In this document: piece after piece, positions 32,296-44,351 of the stretch
Numbering within the stretch: the first letter of the stretch is position 1
Layout of the letters: every line of letters begins with the position of its first letter
Assembly: GCA_001414485.1 (NCBI GenBank)
Contig: LLEY01000149.1
Span: forward strand, 62,001 to 126,000
Source: Calycina herbarum
Taxonomy: Eukaryota > Ascomycota > Leotiomycetes > Helotiales > Pezizellaceae
Length of the DNA: 64,000 nt
Direction of reading: 5' to 3'
Made by a program: the position numbers and the translations under genes
The notes under the pieces: generated by a model
Told to the model about the DNA's origin: nothing
Database searches by the model: none
Seen by the model: the letters and a program-made list of their open reading frames with translations, nothing else

Positions 32296-34652
32296 CTAAA
32301 CAAAAAAAGCCCCCACAAAAACAACACAAGTAAAAATCGTCACGCCAGAATACTGCATCTCATGCCAAAAAGTAAACTTTCCATACCGCTGCTTCTTCCA
32401 ATGTTCCTTCGGCCTCGCAATCCCCGTCTTAGAATCCCTCTCCAACAACTCCTCTCTACCCGGCATAGTCGGCGGCCAAATCGCGTATTTAATCGGTTCG
32501 CAACAAGCAGTAACGCAAAGTAACCACAACATAGGCGGCCAAAATGCATGAGTTAACAAATAAATAAGGAGGTTGTAGGTAGAATCCGAGTCAATGATGC
32601 CTTTGATCGTAGAGTAGATAACGGCTGTAAGGACGAAGAGGATGTAGAAGAGATGCATATACACGTCGCAATCCCAGAGCATGACTTTGAGACGTGTGAA
32701 TAAGGGGGCGCGAAGTTTAGGATCCCGTTCGTTGAGTTCGGATTTCACTGATCCCGAAGAGGAGAAGGCCATTGCTTTTCCGCCTAACCAAGAGGGTAAG
32801 ATGAAGGAACGGATGATGGTCATGGCGTGGAAGGGAGCCATCCACATTTGGGCTCCTGTGTCGCGTTGAGCGAGCCGGTAGCCGGAGGGGAGATAGGTGA
32901 TCCATTCGTTTAGACGGGTGAGCACGAGACTGGCGAAGCAGAGACGGATTTGATTTCGCAGTTGGTCGTTGTCGGAGTATGCTACTAGTTGACCACCGGA
33001 AACGAGGACGATGGGGATAGTGAGGAGAGCGATGAGAAGGAAGATTTTGAAGAAGGCGTCGATTGCGAAGACGAAGGCGGAGAGACGGGCGAAGAAGGAC
33101 ATGCCTTTTACGAGCTCGCCGAACATACAAAATTTTAACTTCAGTGCTGTTTGTAGTGTGCCCAAGGTCCAGCGGGTCCGTTGCTTGAGATGGCCTGTGA
33201 AGGTGTCGGGGACGGTTCCGTATTGGAGGCCTTCGTGACAGAAAGCGGTTCGCCAGCCAGATCCAAGGAGAAGTGAAGAAGTGTAGGTATCCTCAGCAAG
33301 AGACCCAACTGGCCATCCGCCTATGGCTTCAAGGGCAGCTCGTCGAATGGCATACCCGGATCCTGTGCACCATGCTACTCCGTTCGCGTCCTTTGTAGGT
33401 TCCATAACATGGACGAAAGTGTCGAGGGATTGGACAAGAGGATCGTTATCGGGAATATTATAGAATAGCTAGCTCGGGTCAGTATTTGAAGCTTTCAGAT
33501 GAATAGGATAAACTTACTTGAGGTGGGCAAACCAATGCCATTTTGTCATCTTGAACCATGTGAGGAATAATAGCACGAAGCCAATCGGCCTCGGGAATCA
33601 TATCGGCATCTAAAGCAGCAATGTATTCGCCCGCACCATTTTCAAGCTTCGTCACAAAGTCGGTACCTCCAGTTAAGTTACCCGCTTTGAAATGATGAGG
33701 AACACCCTTTATCTTGATTCTTGCATGATAGAAGAGATTTGGATACTCAGCATTGAGATCCTCGCATGCTTTTTGTAGTTCGGCATCTTTTCCGTCATCA
33801 AGGACAACAACTCGAAATCGTTCCTGGGGATAGTCAATGGCACATGCGGCACGGGTTGTATCCAGCACAACATCCACGTCTTCGCCACAGCAAGTAATGA
33901 AGACGTCGACGGTTGGTACGCCGTCACCGCGAATTCGAAGCTTTGGACGTGTTCGGCCACGAACGGAAAGCATTTGATACATCTGATGTAAAAGAGCAGG
34001 ACCTAAATTCGTCAGTATACGATATTGAAGGAAGGAAGCAAAACATACAAGCAACAGCACCTTCAGCTGCAATGAACAACCACGCCATTATGTATACTTT
34101 ATTATACGCTCTCTGAGCGTAGACCGTACAATGAATTCGGTATGCGTAATAGAAAAAATAGGCAACGACAGCAAGGAGAGTAAAGAGAGGTGATAGCCGG
34201 TACATTGTTCGTTTCCAAGGAACAAGAAGATCGACATCATCGTTAACATTAAGCGTTTCGATTCTATAAGAGGCATTTTCGTGTTTCTCTTCGAAGGTGT
34301 TGACATGTGTTGAAGATGCATATTCAGAGGAATAAATGTTCTTTGACGGGGGTTCCAGGTCTGGGAAGTTCGGAGTAGATGGGCCCAGTAGAGTTGTGCT
34401 GGAAGCTGTTGACTGTTTATAAAAATGAGATTGATAAGGGTTTCGATTAGATGGTGATGTGGGTGAGGAGGTTAGATTAGATTCCATCAGATTTGCTCTC
34501 GATCCTGCATAATCGGCAAGAGAGTACATTGAAGTTGGAGATACTGGGCGACTTGGATCCGGAGTTTGATAGGGGCTTGGTTGAGGAGTTCTAAACGGAT
34601 CATTGGGTGACATTGGCATCCTCTGCCTCGCTGGCTTCGGAATAGAAATCAT
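32296..34652 (-). CDS. Membrane glycosyltransferase family 2, cellulose-synthase-like
   Basis: Exons 34652-34049, 34002-33518 and 33468-32296 encode 753 residues, with introns of 46 and 49 bp. An N-terminal disordered Ser/Pro region (1-140) is followed by two membrane helices (about 150-205). The cytosolic GT-A domain carries all processive GT2 signatures: DDG at 270-272, DAD at 333-335, the acceptor motif TGSGYA, ED at 422-423 and QRTRW at 459-463. Five or so C-terminal helices follow (for example FFKIFLLIALLTIPIVLVSG). Family knowledge: QxxRW enzymes polymerise and export polysaccharide at the plasma membrane using UDP-sugars. Among fungi this layout fits CelA/Tft1-type mixed-linkage glucan synthases, or the related GT2 needed for hyphal growth; I cannot separate these. 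The start is the first ATG after stops; an ATG at 34619 is an alternative. An unspliced upstream exon is possible. Confidence 0.88.
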
Positions 34653-36676
34653 ATTGAAGGAAGAAAAACACAATTAACAAAAGTAAAAAAGCGAGTGTAA
34701 TGGTATGAATGAAAGTTACAAGACAAATTAAAAAGCCATTTCTTGGGGAGGGAAGACGACGACTATGAGGAGAGGAACCCACAGACCTCGACTTGCTTGT
34801 GGATTTCGAAAAGGGATCCAAATGATGAGAGGATAACCTCAACGCTATGAGAGGCCGAAAATGGACTGATGACAAGGATGGATCGCAGCGGCGATAACCA
34901 CAAGGTGTGCCATTCTCTTTGAAGATCCGCTATTTGCGGTCCCCGATGGGTTGGCGCTGACTTGACATCCAGCGAAGAATCAGATTTCCTTCCATTGACC
35001 TATAGAAACATGGGAAACGAAGCAATTATTTAGCCAGAAAAAGGAAAGGCTGAGACACTGCCAGGAATTGAAAGAATGAGTTAATCAGAGGCCCAGATCC
35101 ATATCTGAATTTGCATACTTTTGCTTCTTTAGGCCATGGGCCATGATTCCACGGAGAACTGGTGGAAAAAGAGTGGGATTGCAATCGTAATCCATAGGGC
35201 AATGCAGCAAACCAACAACCTCGACACCCATCTCAAGCTTTTCATTCTGCCTTGGTGGACGCAGGGGGGAGGGAGCCTTCTCCCCTGTTCTTCAAAACCC
35301 AGTTGGGTTCTCGCCAAATCGACTGATTCCTTGTCGCCATACTTTCCACTGCGAAGTTGGGACGAACCATGGGTCATGGACAATCTACCAACAACCCAAA
35401 ATAACCCTTGATCCGATTTTCCGATTGCTAAACAGGTGACGACCTGGTATCAAAATCAGCGGGTTCAACGGGCGCTAATCTCGTAATGGGGTGCTGGTTC
35501 CTTTTTTTGCTGCGGAAGAAGTTCGTTGTCGTTTACGCGACTTCAGCGGGTCTGCCCATGGTGGCCGCGTGTCGGCTTTTTGGTGTTAAGATAAGTCATC
35601 CTGGAAATGAAGAGGAGATCAGCATTCATGCTCGAGAGCCAAACCAGTCGAGGGAGATAAGAGATGCAACCCTCCCAACCTTTCTGGAGACCGTTTTGCG
35701 CAGTGACATCTTTTGTCTGAGAGAAGGATGTCGTTGATGTCGAGAGGAAAATGTCTGAGACTGAGGCGGCACGGGCTGGGGGAAGTTCCAGCCAATGAGA
35801 GCTGGGTAGTGCCAGGCACGTGCCGGACCCTCGTCCAGCCCCTGAGCCAGATAAGCTTCTCCGCTCAACTTCACTCATATATTATCTGGTTTCTCCCTTC
35901 TTCACGAAATACCACTCGCCGGTGGGCAAGTGAGGTTATATGCTTCTCGCCGAGTCATTGACTCAGCCCACTGCCTGGGACGGAAAAGACTTCCTCTGAA
36001 AAAATGGCTTCATCTCGAACATAAACCACGGCAGCTCAACTAAAATAGATGCAACTTTAATCTATTGCTAAGCTATCATGCATTCTTGACATATGTTTTA
36101 GGGATTTTTCTGACCTCTTTTGGACCTACTGTTTGTTGCTGTTTTGTTAGAGTGCGCAGAGGAACAAATAAGGAAGCAGGCAAAAGACGCCTTCCTTCTC
36201 GGAACCCGACCATCACCACAACAAAAGGAGCTCAGAAAAAACCCCAAAAATTTGAATTGAATTTTTAATAGCTAAATAACAATATGTTAAAGCAAGCTTT
36301 AATATTTGTTATGGTTTTAACTTGAATTTATTTTTCAAACCCCTCGTAAAGACAGCTCCGACAAGACACCCTAGGAACATAAAATCAATTTTGGAACAAG
36401 TAACGATCGAAACCACATCTGTTATGGATAAGCATATGGAATAATTGAGTTCTTTAAACTCACTGTAAGAATGGTTACCAAACGAAGTGGCTGTGAGTCG
36501 GCAATTATTGAAGTAGTGCTCAAATCTGTGGGTTCAAGTAGTAAGATTACATCGTTCTAATCGTAGCTCGTGTATGAGAAATCAACTTGTCTCGTGATTT
36601 ACTTTTCTATATACCTGTTTGATGTAATCGAAGAATCTTTGTATTCCGGGGGGTGACTATATATTATATATTATAA
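34653..36676. other. Gene-free stretch between divergent genes
   Basis: The right half is AT-rich (36240-36676), the left half GC-richer with overlapping short frames on both strands (35486-35961) that show no family. The sequence GAGTCATTGACTCAG at 35953-35967 contains a TGACTCA-type bZIP (AP-1/Gcn4) site in palindromic surroundings. No RNA gene seen. Confidence 0.4.
35953..35967. promoter_or_regulatory. Palindromic bZIP-type site (TGACTCA)
   Basis: The sequence is close to self-complementary (CTGAGTCAATGACTC on the other strand) and contains TGACTCA, the consensus for AP-1/Gcn4-like factors. It lies 1.3 kb upstream of the GT2 gene start and 0.7 kb upstream of the HET frame. Function is speculative; one 7-mer is expected by chance every few kilobases. 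Confidence 0.25.
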
Positions 36677-38826
36677 TATTTTGATGCCGAAATCCGTCTC
36701 CTCAAAATTCCCATAGACGTCCGCGTCCAACTTAGCCGCGGCGACCTCTCCCCTCTCTCCGGAACCCTAAAACCCCATAAACTCTCTCTATCCTCACTCC
36801 CCCGTCCCACTAGACTCCTCCGCGTCGCAAAGCTTCCATACTTCTACGCCCTCTCATACGTCTGGGGGACAGATGCAAAAACCCATTCCATCCTCATCGA
36901 CGGCCAACCCCTAGCCATCACGAAAAATCTATACGATGGAATAAGAGCGATGCAAAAAGACCTTCTAGGAGATATCTGGATTTGGGCGGACGCGATTTGT
37001 ATCAATCAAGAAGACAAGGCAGAGATTTCACAACAAATATTGTTGATGCGGGATATTTATCATTCGGCTGGGGATGTGAGGGTTTATTTTGGCAGGTCGT
37101 CGGATGATGTGAGGCGGTGTCTGAGGTTTATAGAGTGTTTGGGCGATTTGAAGGGGTATGTTGATGAGCAGACAGATACTGAAAATGATACGATTGAAGA
37201 GTTTGTATTTGAGAAGTTGGCGGGACCGGTGGCTGTTTTGCCAAACAGCCTTTTTAGGGCCGCGCATCTGACGTTTGGGGTTTTGGATGTTTTGCAACTG
37301 GCTGGGAGGGATGATAAGGCGCAACTTGTTGGGAGACCCGAGGAGAAGGTTGTTATCGACGAAGAGTTTGAGAAGGAATATATAAAGTGGAGGCCTTCGG
37401 ATTCTAACTTACGGAAGGCAAGAAAAATGGACAATTTTCTGGAAATGGCGAGACTTATCGATGATGTTTTTTTGCAGCACGATTGGTTTAATAGGATGTG
37501 GGTTGTCCAGGAATTGGGATGTGCTAATGATTGTGAGATACTAATTGGGTCGTCTGTGTTACCTTGGGACGATTTTCTCCAAGTGGCGTGTTATCTACAT
37601 TTCACTTGCAATGCCCCTCTGAAGCATATTTCACGGTGAGTCATATATCCTACTCTTTGTGCACTCCAGCTACTTACTTCATTTCAGAATCATTGAGATG
37701 GAAAAGGTTCGCTTAGGGTGGAATGATAGGAAACGAAGACCACTTATCGAATTGATTCAAGCATGTCGATTTCGAAATGCTACGAATCTGAGAGATAAGA
37801 TTTATTCCCTTTATGGACTAATGGGAGATCAAATGAATCCATATCTGGTTCCTGACTATGAAGCCTCCGTCGGTAATGTACTTGCATTGATACATTTGTA
37901 AATTTGGTGATGAAGACTGACAAAAACAGGTATATTCGAATGTCACTCGACATTTCATTACCCAAGCAGGGCGATTGGACCCTATCTGCGGCTGGCAAGC
38001 TCAACTAGAAGCTGAAAAGTGTTCCTTCTTTCTCCCGTCGTGGACACCGAATTATATCCTAAATCAAGAATTGGCTGCGTTTCCCTTGACCACGGCCAAT
38101 GGGGGAGAAAGCATTTACGCTGCTTCTGGTTATGACCACCATTCGAAATTGTCTCTCGATAACTTATTCGTATTGAACTCCCCTATATTACATACCACTG
38201 GAGTATATATCGATACAATCCACACAACTTCTTTAGCAAACACCTCCAATATGGGGGCTGCAGCTTGGCTCACCACACTCCTCGAAAATGACGCCCTGGA
38301 TTTCCAAATTACACCTGAATTTCGTTCAGTTCTTTGGAATATTGCACTGATAATTGATCAATCTTTCGATGGCGTGGGAAATGATACCAACGAGATGAAA
38401 AGCCAAATTTTGAATATCAAAATAGTAAAATCATTCATCGAAACTTTACTTTGTGGCCGTATTTCACCTGTCGAGCGAACAAACGAGAAAATGCTCAAAG
38501 ACATCATCCATGATCTCCAAAAGCAACTCATCACACCAGCTGAAAAAGACAAACATGCGAAAATCATTGCTGTATTTGAGATGGGGATGAAGAAACGTAA
38601 AATGGCAGTTACAAAGAATGGTTGTCTCGGCGCAGTTCCCGAGTGTGCACAATGCGGAGATCTCATCGTGGTGTTATTTGGATGTAGTGTACCAGTGGTT
38701 TTAAGGGGTGTTATTGACGAGTTTCACTTCGTGGGAGAATGTTACTTGGATGGGTTTATGGACGCCGAAGCCATCGTTGGGGTGGTGAGAGGAGAGAGAG
38801 AAACAAGGGACTTTCTTTTGATATGA
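36677..38826 (+). CDS. HET-domain (heterokaryon incompatibility) protein, 5' end unresolved
   Basis: Exons 36677-37635, 37688-37877 and 37930-38826 give about 681 residues if the whole open frame counts. The HET domain is clear: FDAEIRLLKIPIDVRVQL, then LPYFYALSYVWG, LAITKNLYDGIRAMQ, IWIWADAICINQED and RMWVVQELG. Later parts show RDKIYSLYGLMGD and the C-terminal GECYLDGFMDAEAI common in HET proteins. HET domains drive cell death upon non-self recognition between fungal strains (family knowledge). Oddity: the frame opens right after TAA (36674-36676) in a TA-rich stretch and has no ATG before 36950, which is inside the domain. The only nearby ATG (36684) is out of frame and hits a stop after ten codons. 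So the start is lost, lies in an unseen upstream exon, or a frameshift near 36690-36715 is present. Intron 2 uses donor GTACTT. Confidence 0.8.
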
Positions 38827-39783
38827 CTAGACACAAAATTGTTATTGCAGGCTTCTCTAATATCTGAGCCCTCGTGTAGTGACAATACCAAAAATTGTTT
38901 TGTGCGCCCCTGTAACGTAGTCCTGAGCAATCTGAAGACGTCAAGTCAAGCTTCTTGATCGTTCTTTTAATTTCGTCCACTCTTTTTACTTCTTACCATG
39001 ATCAGGTGACTTGTCTCGGCATCCGCCAACCCATCGTAAATAACCTCCTGCAAGAAATACTTCCGCAGACCCTAGAAAATAGTGCAATCTCGTCTAAATC
39101 GATATGGATCCTTGAATTTCAAATGAAATGAAATGTGAAATGAAATGCATGTGGCAATCAGTAAGGAGATTTATGATCTGATCGCTGCATTCGTCTTCCA
39201 CATTGAGAAGGAGCGTTTTCATAAATCATTGATTTGGCAGGAACTAGGCTCCCCGAAGCTATACCACGTAGTGACCAAGCCCAGATGGCATGAAACCTCC
39301 AAAGGAACTCCAAAGGAGCCAGTGACTGTCTTGGGAACCTACCAGACAGATTCGTTTTTGGTTTTAGGCATTCCCAAGCGTTTTCCATACAGGACTGCGC
39401 TAAATAAAAACAGGTAAAATTACATGTGGTGTGCGACACCTGGGATGGTGAGTGGGAGTAAAAGTGAGTGATATCATAATGAAAGCTTTTGAGGAGGACA
39501 GGGGGGTCGGAGGAGATTAACTTCCGTAAGCGAGAAGCTCAAAGCAAGACCCATGTTCTTGGTAAAAAGGCCTTGGACTTTGAGCACTCGAAAGTATTGA
39601 TCATGAAAGGAAGAGAGATAAAATTCCCGATAAAGATACAGTAAATTGGTAGGTTTTTTCTAATGTAAAACAACAAATAAACAAGCGTAATGGTACGATA
39701 AGTAAAAAAAAGTCAACCCAATCCTCCCACCAACACATCGCCGAAGCTAAGCAAATTAAAGGCCCAAATTAAGACATCAAAAG
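38827..39783. other. Gene-free stretch
   Basis: Short frames only. The segment CAGTAAATTGGTAGG at about 39641-39656 recurs as CAGTAAATTGGTAAG at about 43236-43251, in both cases downstream of the paralogous secreted-protein genes. Their duplication therefore included 3' flanking DNA. Confidence 0.45.
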
Positions 39784-40550
39784 CTAGCAATTGCAGCCGA
39801 TTTGGTTATGTTCCGCACTAAACCTAATCGACCCCCCAACCTCAATCTCCCCACCCTTCGTTTTTGCCGACTTCTTCTCCGAACAAATTGTGTTAAAGTT
39901 GTTGAACGCATGTTCACACAACTCAGGTTTGAAAGTAAAGTCAGTCAGCTTCTTAGCGCCGTATCTCCCATAAGAAGCCATGCCAGCGGCATCTATAACT
40001 TGTTCACTCTGCCAAATTCTCAAAGTGTTGACTTCCAAGTTTGGTAACTGTAACCCTGCAAGCTCTTTGCAGGCTTGGCTGACATATTCTATGTTAGTGG
40101 AAGATGGCATAACAGATCCGCTTTTGTGACAGTCTACTTCGGCGGAAAAGCCATCAACATCGGGAATCTTAGTGCTTCTTGTTGCGAGACTCCTGGCTAG
40201 GATTTCATCACCATTTTCGGTGGAATTAGAGGCGGCGCTGATGGCGTTGTACCAGACATCTTCCGGAATGTCGTCGACATGGCCAGAGCCTGCGGCGATC
40301 CATTTGATGGGACCGTTATCTTGATGGTGTTTGAAAACATCGTCGGCGGTGGCGTCTGTTTTTCCCTGGTCTGAATTTGAAGAGTAGCCTTTTGGGATGG
40401 CTTTGGGGTAAGAGGGGTGGCTAGTGCGAGGGTAGAGAAGAACGCAAAGGCTGCAATGATAGTTGCGGTTGAGACTAGGTGATGTTAAGCATCTAAGTAT
40501 CAATTGATTCCTTTTTAGATAACCTGAACTCACATTGCATGATTGTTAAA
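39784..40550 (-). pseudogene. Secreted-protein paralogue A, probably frameshifted
   Basis: Exon 1 is only 7 bp (40550-40544, codons M-Q plus one base); a 69-bp intron follows, then 40474-39784. Splicing gives a good signal peptide, FSTATIIAAFAFFSTLALA. About 35 codons later the family sequence (TADDVF, PIKWIAAGSGHVDDIPEDVW, LRIWQSEQV, KTKGGEIEVGGSIRF, terminal CNC) runs in another frame. The break lies near the T5 run at 40359-40363, where one missing base would restore frame; no GT donor lies there for an intron. Compared with paralogue B the rest is collinear and has four of its cysteines. So it is either a recent pseudogene or a sequence error in a homopolymer. The family is a secreted one of unknown function. 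A TATATATA box lies about 192 bp upstream. Confidence 0.65.
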
Positions 40551-40741
40551 GATGTTCTTGTAATAGTTAAACTTGGGTGTGAGAGATTTGAAGCGAAGAT
40601 GATTGATCAAAGGACTGAAATGGACGATCTTTAAAGAATTCAGAGGGTAAAAAGGAGATGAGAAGAAAAAATTGAAGATGGTCCATGAATGTTGTTGAGA
40701 ATGAGAAATAAAGAAGGAAAAACATAATTGTTCAACAGTGC

Positions 40742-40756
40742 CTCTATATATACCTC
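40742..40756 (-). promoter_or_regulatory. TATA-type promoter element of paralogue A
   Basis: CCTCTATATATACCT on the plus strand, about 192 bp upstream of the ATG. The same CCTCTATATACCT occurs about 183 bp upstream of paralogue B (44339-44351), so the element was co-duplicated and probably is the core promoter of both genes. Confidence 0.5.
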
Positions 40757-43405
40757 TGCTACCCCTAACATCAAGCTTCTTCCTACTGGTTCATCACAAT
40801 CCTGGAAGTGGTAAAATCGTAGGAGGTGCTGAGATGATCCTCAATTGGACTTGAAATTGACTTTGCTCGTATAGCCTTACAAGTTTGCATATTTTCATGT
40901 TATTTTAAGTATATCAACTTTTCTTGTGTCATGCACTATGAGGATGACTGCGCTTATGTCGGAGCTGGCCTTCTTTGCGTCGTCACCCACGAAGACGCGG
41001 CGCTTATACTTCGTCACCGGTCAGATGATTCGGTGGAATATTCACTACAAGCGCTCTCGTTACAAGGAAACCTTTTCTTTTGGTTCTTTTGATAGCGAGA
41101 TGCAACTCCTTTTTACAAACATGTAGTTATGAGGCAAGGTGAAATCATGAAATTACGTGGGTACGAACCAGAACAAGCAAGCTTCTGAAATATATCTGGT
41201 AAACAAGAGATGCTAAGAGAGAGCGAGACAGTGACTACTGTTTGGTCATTGCTTGAGGAACGATAGGGTGAACTCTCCATCGTATTGGTTCAGTGTTTGT
41301 GTCTTGGAAAGCCCCTCTTGAAGTACGGTTTGAAGGAAAACCAGACTTAGGTGCCGATACTTTTATATTAATCGACAATCGGCTCTTGATTTAAATTAAT
41401 ACTTTTTTGCTCTGATACGATTAGTGCGATATATTGTCAGTAAAAAAGGGACCACTATCGATATATATCGGCTTTTTTAAGCTAGTGGCTCTGTATAGTA
41501 AATGTTTATTATATAACATGATTACTGTTGGTATGACTTGAGGTCATAAAACTGGTACCTAAACTGGTGCTCAAAGTGGTGTATTATTCTTGTCTTGTCT
41601 TGTCAAAGTAGCTACGTAGGTCCTTCTTATATAGCCCTTTCCAGGTCACGTGAAATGACTACAAAGTAGTATTCACCTGAAACGACAATTACTCTTTTTT
41701 ATAATTTATTCTTCTCTAATATAAAACACTATCTCTATTACTCTAAAGTAGTAACTTTTAAAGAGATAAGTATTTACTTATATTAGAGTACTTTATTACA
41801 AAACGATATTTGCTTTTACTAAAAGTCTAGCTTATAGATTCTATTAGTTATTAGTATGGATTTACTATTTTACGATTATATAACCCGATATATCAATATA
41901 GATCGATATATTGAAGATATTCGATATATTATTTGTAGGATCCTATTCGATACGATAATTGTTAGTGACTCCCCTAATATTTTATCAATACTATTAACGC
42001 CTAAGCCTAAGAAAATAAATGGCTGAACCCGTTTATATTGTTGCTCATTTAAATATTATACTCGCTGACTGTTTGACGACCCTAGATCAAGCTATTGAAC
42101 ACACTCAGTTTCCAGTGGCACCATCATAGGTTCTATTTTTCCCCAATCGCGTTTGACGGCCAGAAATTGCACATTCTTGCTCTAGAGATAGGATTTAATT
42201 CTTTAAGGAATGTGGTATAACTCTCCATTTTAATTCCATGTCTTAATAAAGTCATCCAATCCCTAGGCTTTTTATCCGAACGATATAAACGTCCTTCTTA
42301 ATTCACTATTCATGTTCATAAAATATATGACAATTCAGTTCATGATTAGTAATTTATGAAGAATTCATGAAAATTTATAAGACCCGGGTTAAACCTGGGT
42401 TATTTAAAATAGGACGTAATTGAAATTAGAATTTTATATCGAGACGTTTCCCCCCTTTCCAAGTCGCGTCTTAATTTCTTAAACACTTATAGGTCACGTT
42501 TTCATAGCCCTAAAATATATGAACTTTCATGGTATCCAGGTACTTCTTCAGTTCAGTTCCTTTAGTTCACTAAAATAATTTGCCTCTGAAGTTCCGTACA
42601 AATAATCCTTTTTTTCATGAACGTTGGATTGTTCAAGTTCAAATAAAAGCCCTACTACTCCCAAGGTAATGCCGAAATTTAACGAGTGCACGTACTTGAA
42701 GCAGCGACTACGGCGGAGTACACAAAAAGAAAAAAGAAGGGGTGAGTAACAAAAGATCAGAGTCAAGGACGCGGAGACGTAGGGCGGTACGGAGGACGCG
42801 GTCAGAATACAGGGCACTACGCCCGTAACTCGTAAACTGCCCGAAAGGCTTTTGATTCGTCACCTCCCTGTAAATAGGCGTCGTACCCTGAAGCCATACG
42901 GGCAAGCGAGCCTATCTAGGAGCTAATTTACAGGGATGACATACAGATCCTCCTGTGCCCCCCGCCAGATCCGTTGAGACAAGTTTTTTGGAGACAAGCC
43001 TTTCGGCACTCGTATATTCCTTTTTCGATTTTCTTCTTCTCATTTTCCCTTCATCATCACTTTCTTCAGCATCTGTAAGTCCATCGAAACAGATTGGCCC
43101 AAAAACGGCCCGGGCTATTAATCTAGCGAGAATGCTGGAAAGTTATAATAGGAGGAGATAGACCAAAGCTATTCTAATTATCGACTATGTTTCGAGAGGA
43201 GCAATGTGGATATTGACAAACTGGTAGGTGAAAACGCAGTAAATTGGTAAGTTCTCTCTGACCTAAAAAGCATGTTCTAAAAAGCAAAACTCCCGCAAAC
43301 ACATACCCGGGAAAAACACTACAAATACACAAGAAAAATCAAATCCTAAATGTATCCTTTAACCCACCACCGAGGCCAAACCACCACTCTAGTCCTCAAG
43401 AAAAC
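40757..43405. other. AT-rich, repeat-scarred stretch
   Basis: From 41340 to 42070 the sequence is very AT-rich with CGATATAT palindromes (41457, 41890-41930) and stops in every frame, typical of repeat-induced mutation in old transposons. A possible LTR-like start TGTTGGTATGACTTGAGGTC lies at 41526, but no second copy or target-site duplication was found. A GC-rich island at 42700-42905 interrupts it and is listed separately. No intact transposon gene. Confidence 0.4.
42700..42910 (-). mobile_element. GC-rich fragment, likely part of a repeated element
   Basis: A 200-bp island of higher GC stands in an AT-rich region and is open for 65 codons on the minus strand (about 42905-42708). The composition switch at both edges suggests an insertion. 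No terminal repeats are provable and the protein read has no known domain, so this is a guess that it is a transposon or organelle-derived fragment. Confidence 0.2.
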
Positions 43406-44156
43406 CTAGCAGTTACACTTGAGCTCGGTAGGGTCAGCATTGAAGCTGATTGCCTTCCCAACCTCAATCTCCCCACCATGGGTCGTCCCAGAGCTTTTCT
43501 GGCAATAGTTGTTAAAACTTGCCAACGCCTCCCCACACAAAGTGGTATCGTAATGAAAGCCATCCGTCAGAAGTTTAGCACTGAACCGCACATAAGACGC
43601 AATACCATCAGCATCAGCCAATTGTCCACTCTGCCAAACTCTGAGGGACTTCAACACCAAAGGCGGAACAGAATTACCGACAAGTGCGTCGCAGGCATCT
43701 GTGACAAAGCCGGCAATACCGGTATCTGCCATGGTAGACCCTCCTCCATAACAAGCTGCACTGCCGGCATAGGATCCTATGTCACCGATGGTGGTACGCT
43801 TGGTTACTTTGTCATCAGCCTTTTGGGTGGAGTTGATAGCGCCGTACCAGACCTTTTCTGAGATGTCGGCGTAATGGCCTTTTCCATGGGGGGTCCAGGT
43901 GATATTTCCGTTCGATTGAAGGATCTGAATAACGTCGTCGGCTGTGAGGTCTGTGTCAACTTTTGCGAAATACATAGTGGAGTTTGCGCGGTCAATGGTG
44001 ACAACATTTTTGGGCGCCGATTTAGCGACAAGGGGGGTCGCCACGGTGAGAGTAGAGAGGAATGCAGAAGCTGCGATCATGGTTGTGGTTGAGACTGGGT
44101 AAAGGATTAGGTTTTGGTCATTCGGGTCACTTGACTTGATGTTACTCACAATGCAT
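43406..44156 (-). CDS. Secreted protein, paralogue B (family of unknown function)
   Basis: Exons 44156-44150 (7 bp) and 44094-43406, with a 55-bp intron, encode 231 residues. The tiny first exon, shared with paralogue A, supplies MH and one base; the spliced N-terminus MHFSTTTMIAASAFLSTLTV is a signal peptide, which confirms the model. The mature protein has a conserved TADDVIQILQSNGNITWTPHG region, cysteines in AACYGGG, TDACDAL, TTLCGEA and NNYCQKS, then GGEIEVGKAISF and the terminal CNC. Six or more cysteines suggest disulphides. No transmembrane helix or GPI signal, so it is probably released. Function unknown. It lies 3.6 kb from its frameshifted paralogue in an AT-rich repeat island, a setting typical of effector-like genes (inference). 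A TATA element lies about 183 bp upstream. Confidence 0.8.
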
Positions 44157-44338
44157 GATTGCGAAGTGTTTCTTGCAGTGATTTTAGAAGGGTTTGAGTG
44201 ACTTTAACGAAGGTATTCGAGTGTAATGGCTGGCAGGGCGAGGAAGTCAAAAGTTGAAGTTAAAGCTGTTCAATGGTGCCGAAGGAAGAAGAAGATGTCG
44301 ATAATGATGGAAAAAGAAAGACATGATAGTGAAAGGGC

Positions 44339-44351
44339 CTCTCTATATACC
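44339..44351 (-). promoter_or_regulatory. TATA-type promoter element of paralogue B
   Basis: CCTCTATATACCT about 183 bp upstream of the start codon, matching the element before paralogue A in sequence and distance. Shared position after duplication supports function as core promoter. Confidence 0.5.

Noticed and set aside
41526..42130. Complete LTR retrotransposon
   Set aside because: A TG-starting segment and AT-rich body are present, but no second LTR, primer-binding site I trust, or reverse-transcriptase/integrase remnants.
42708..42905. Real 65-residue minus-strand protein
   Set aside because: No domain and no start context; more likely a transposon or organelle-like fragment inserted in AT-rich DNA.
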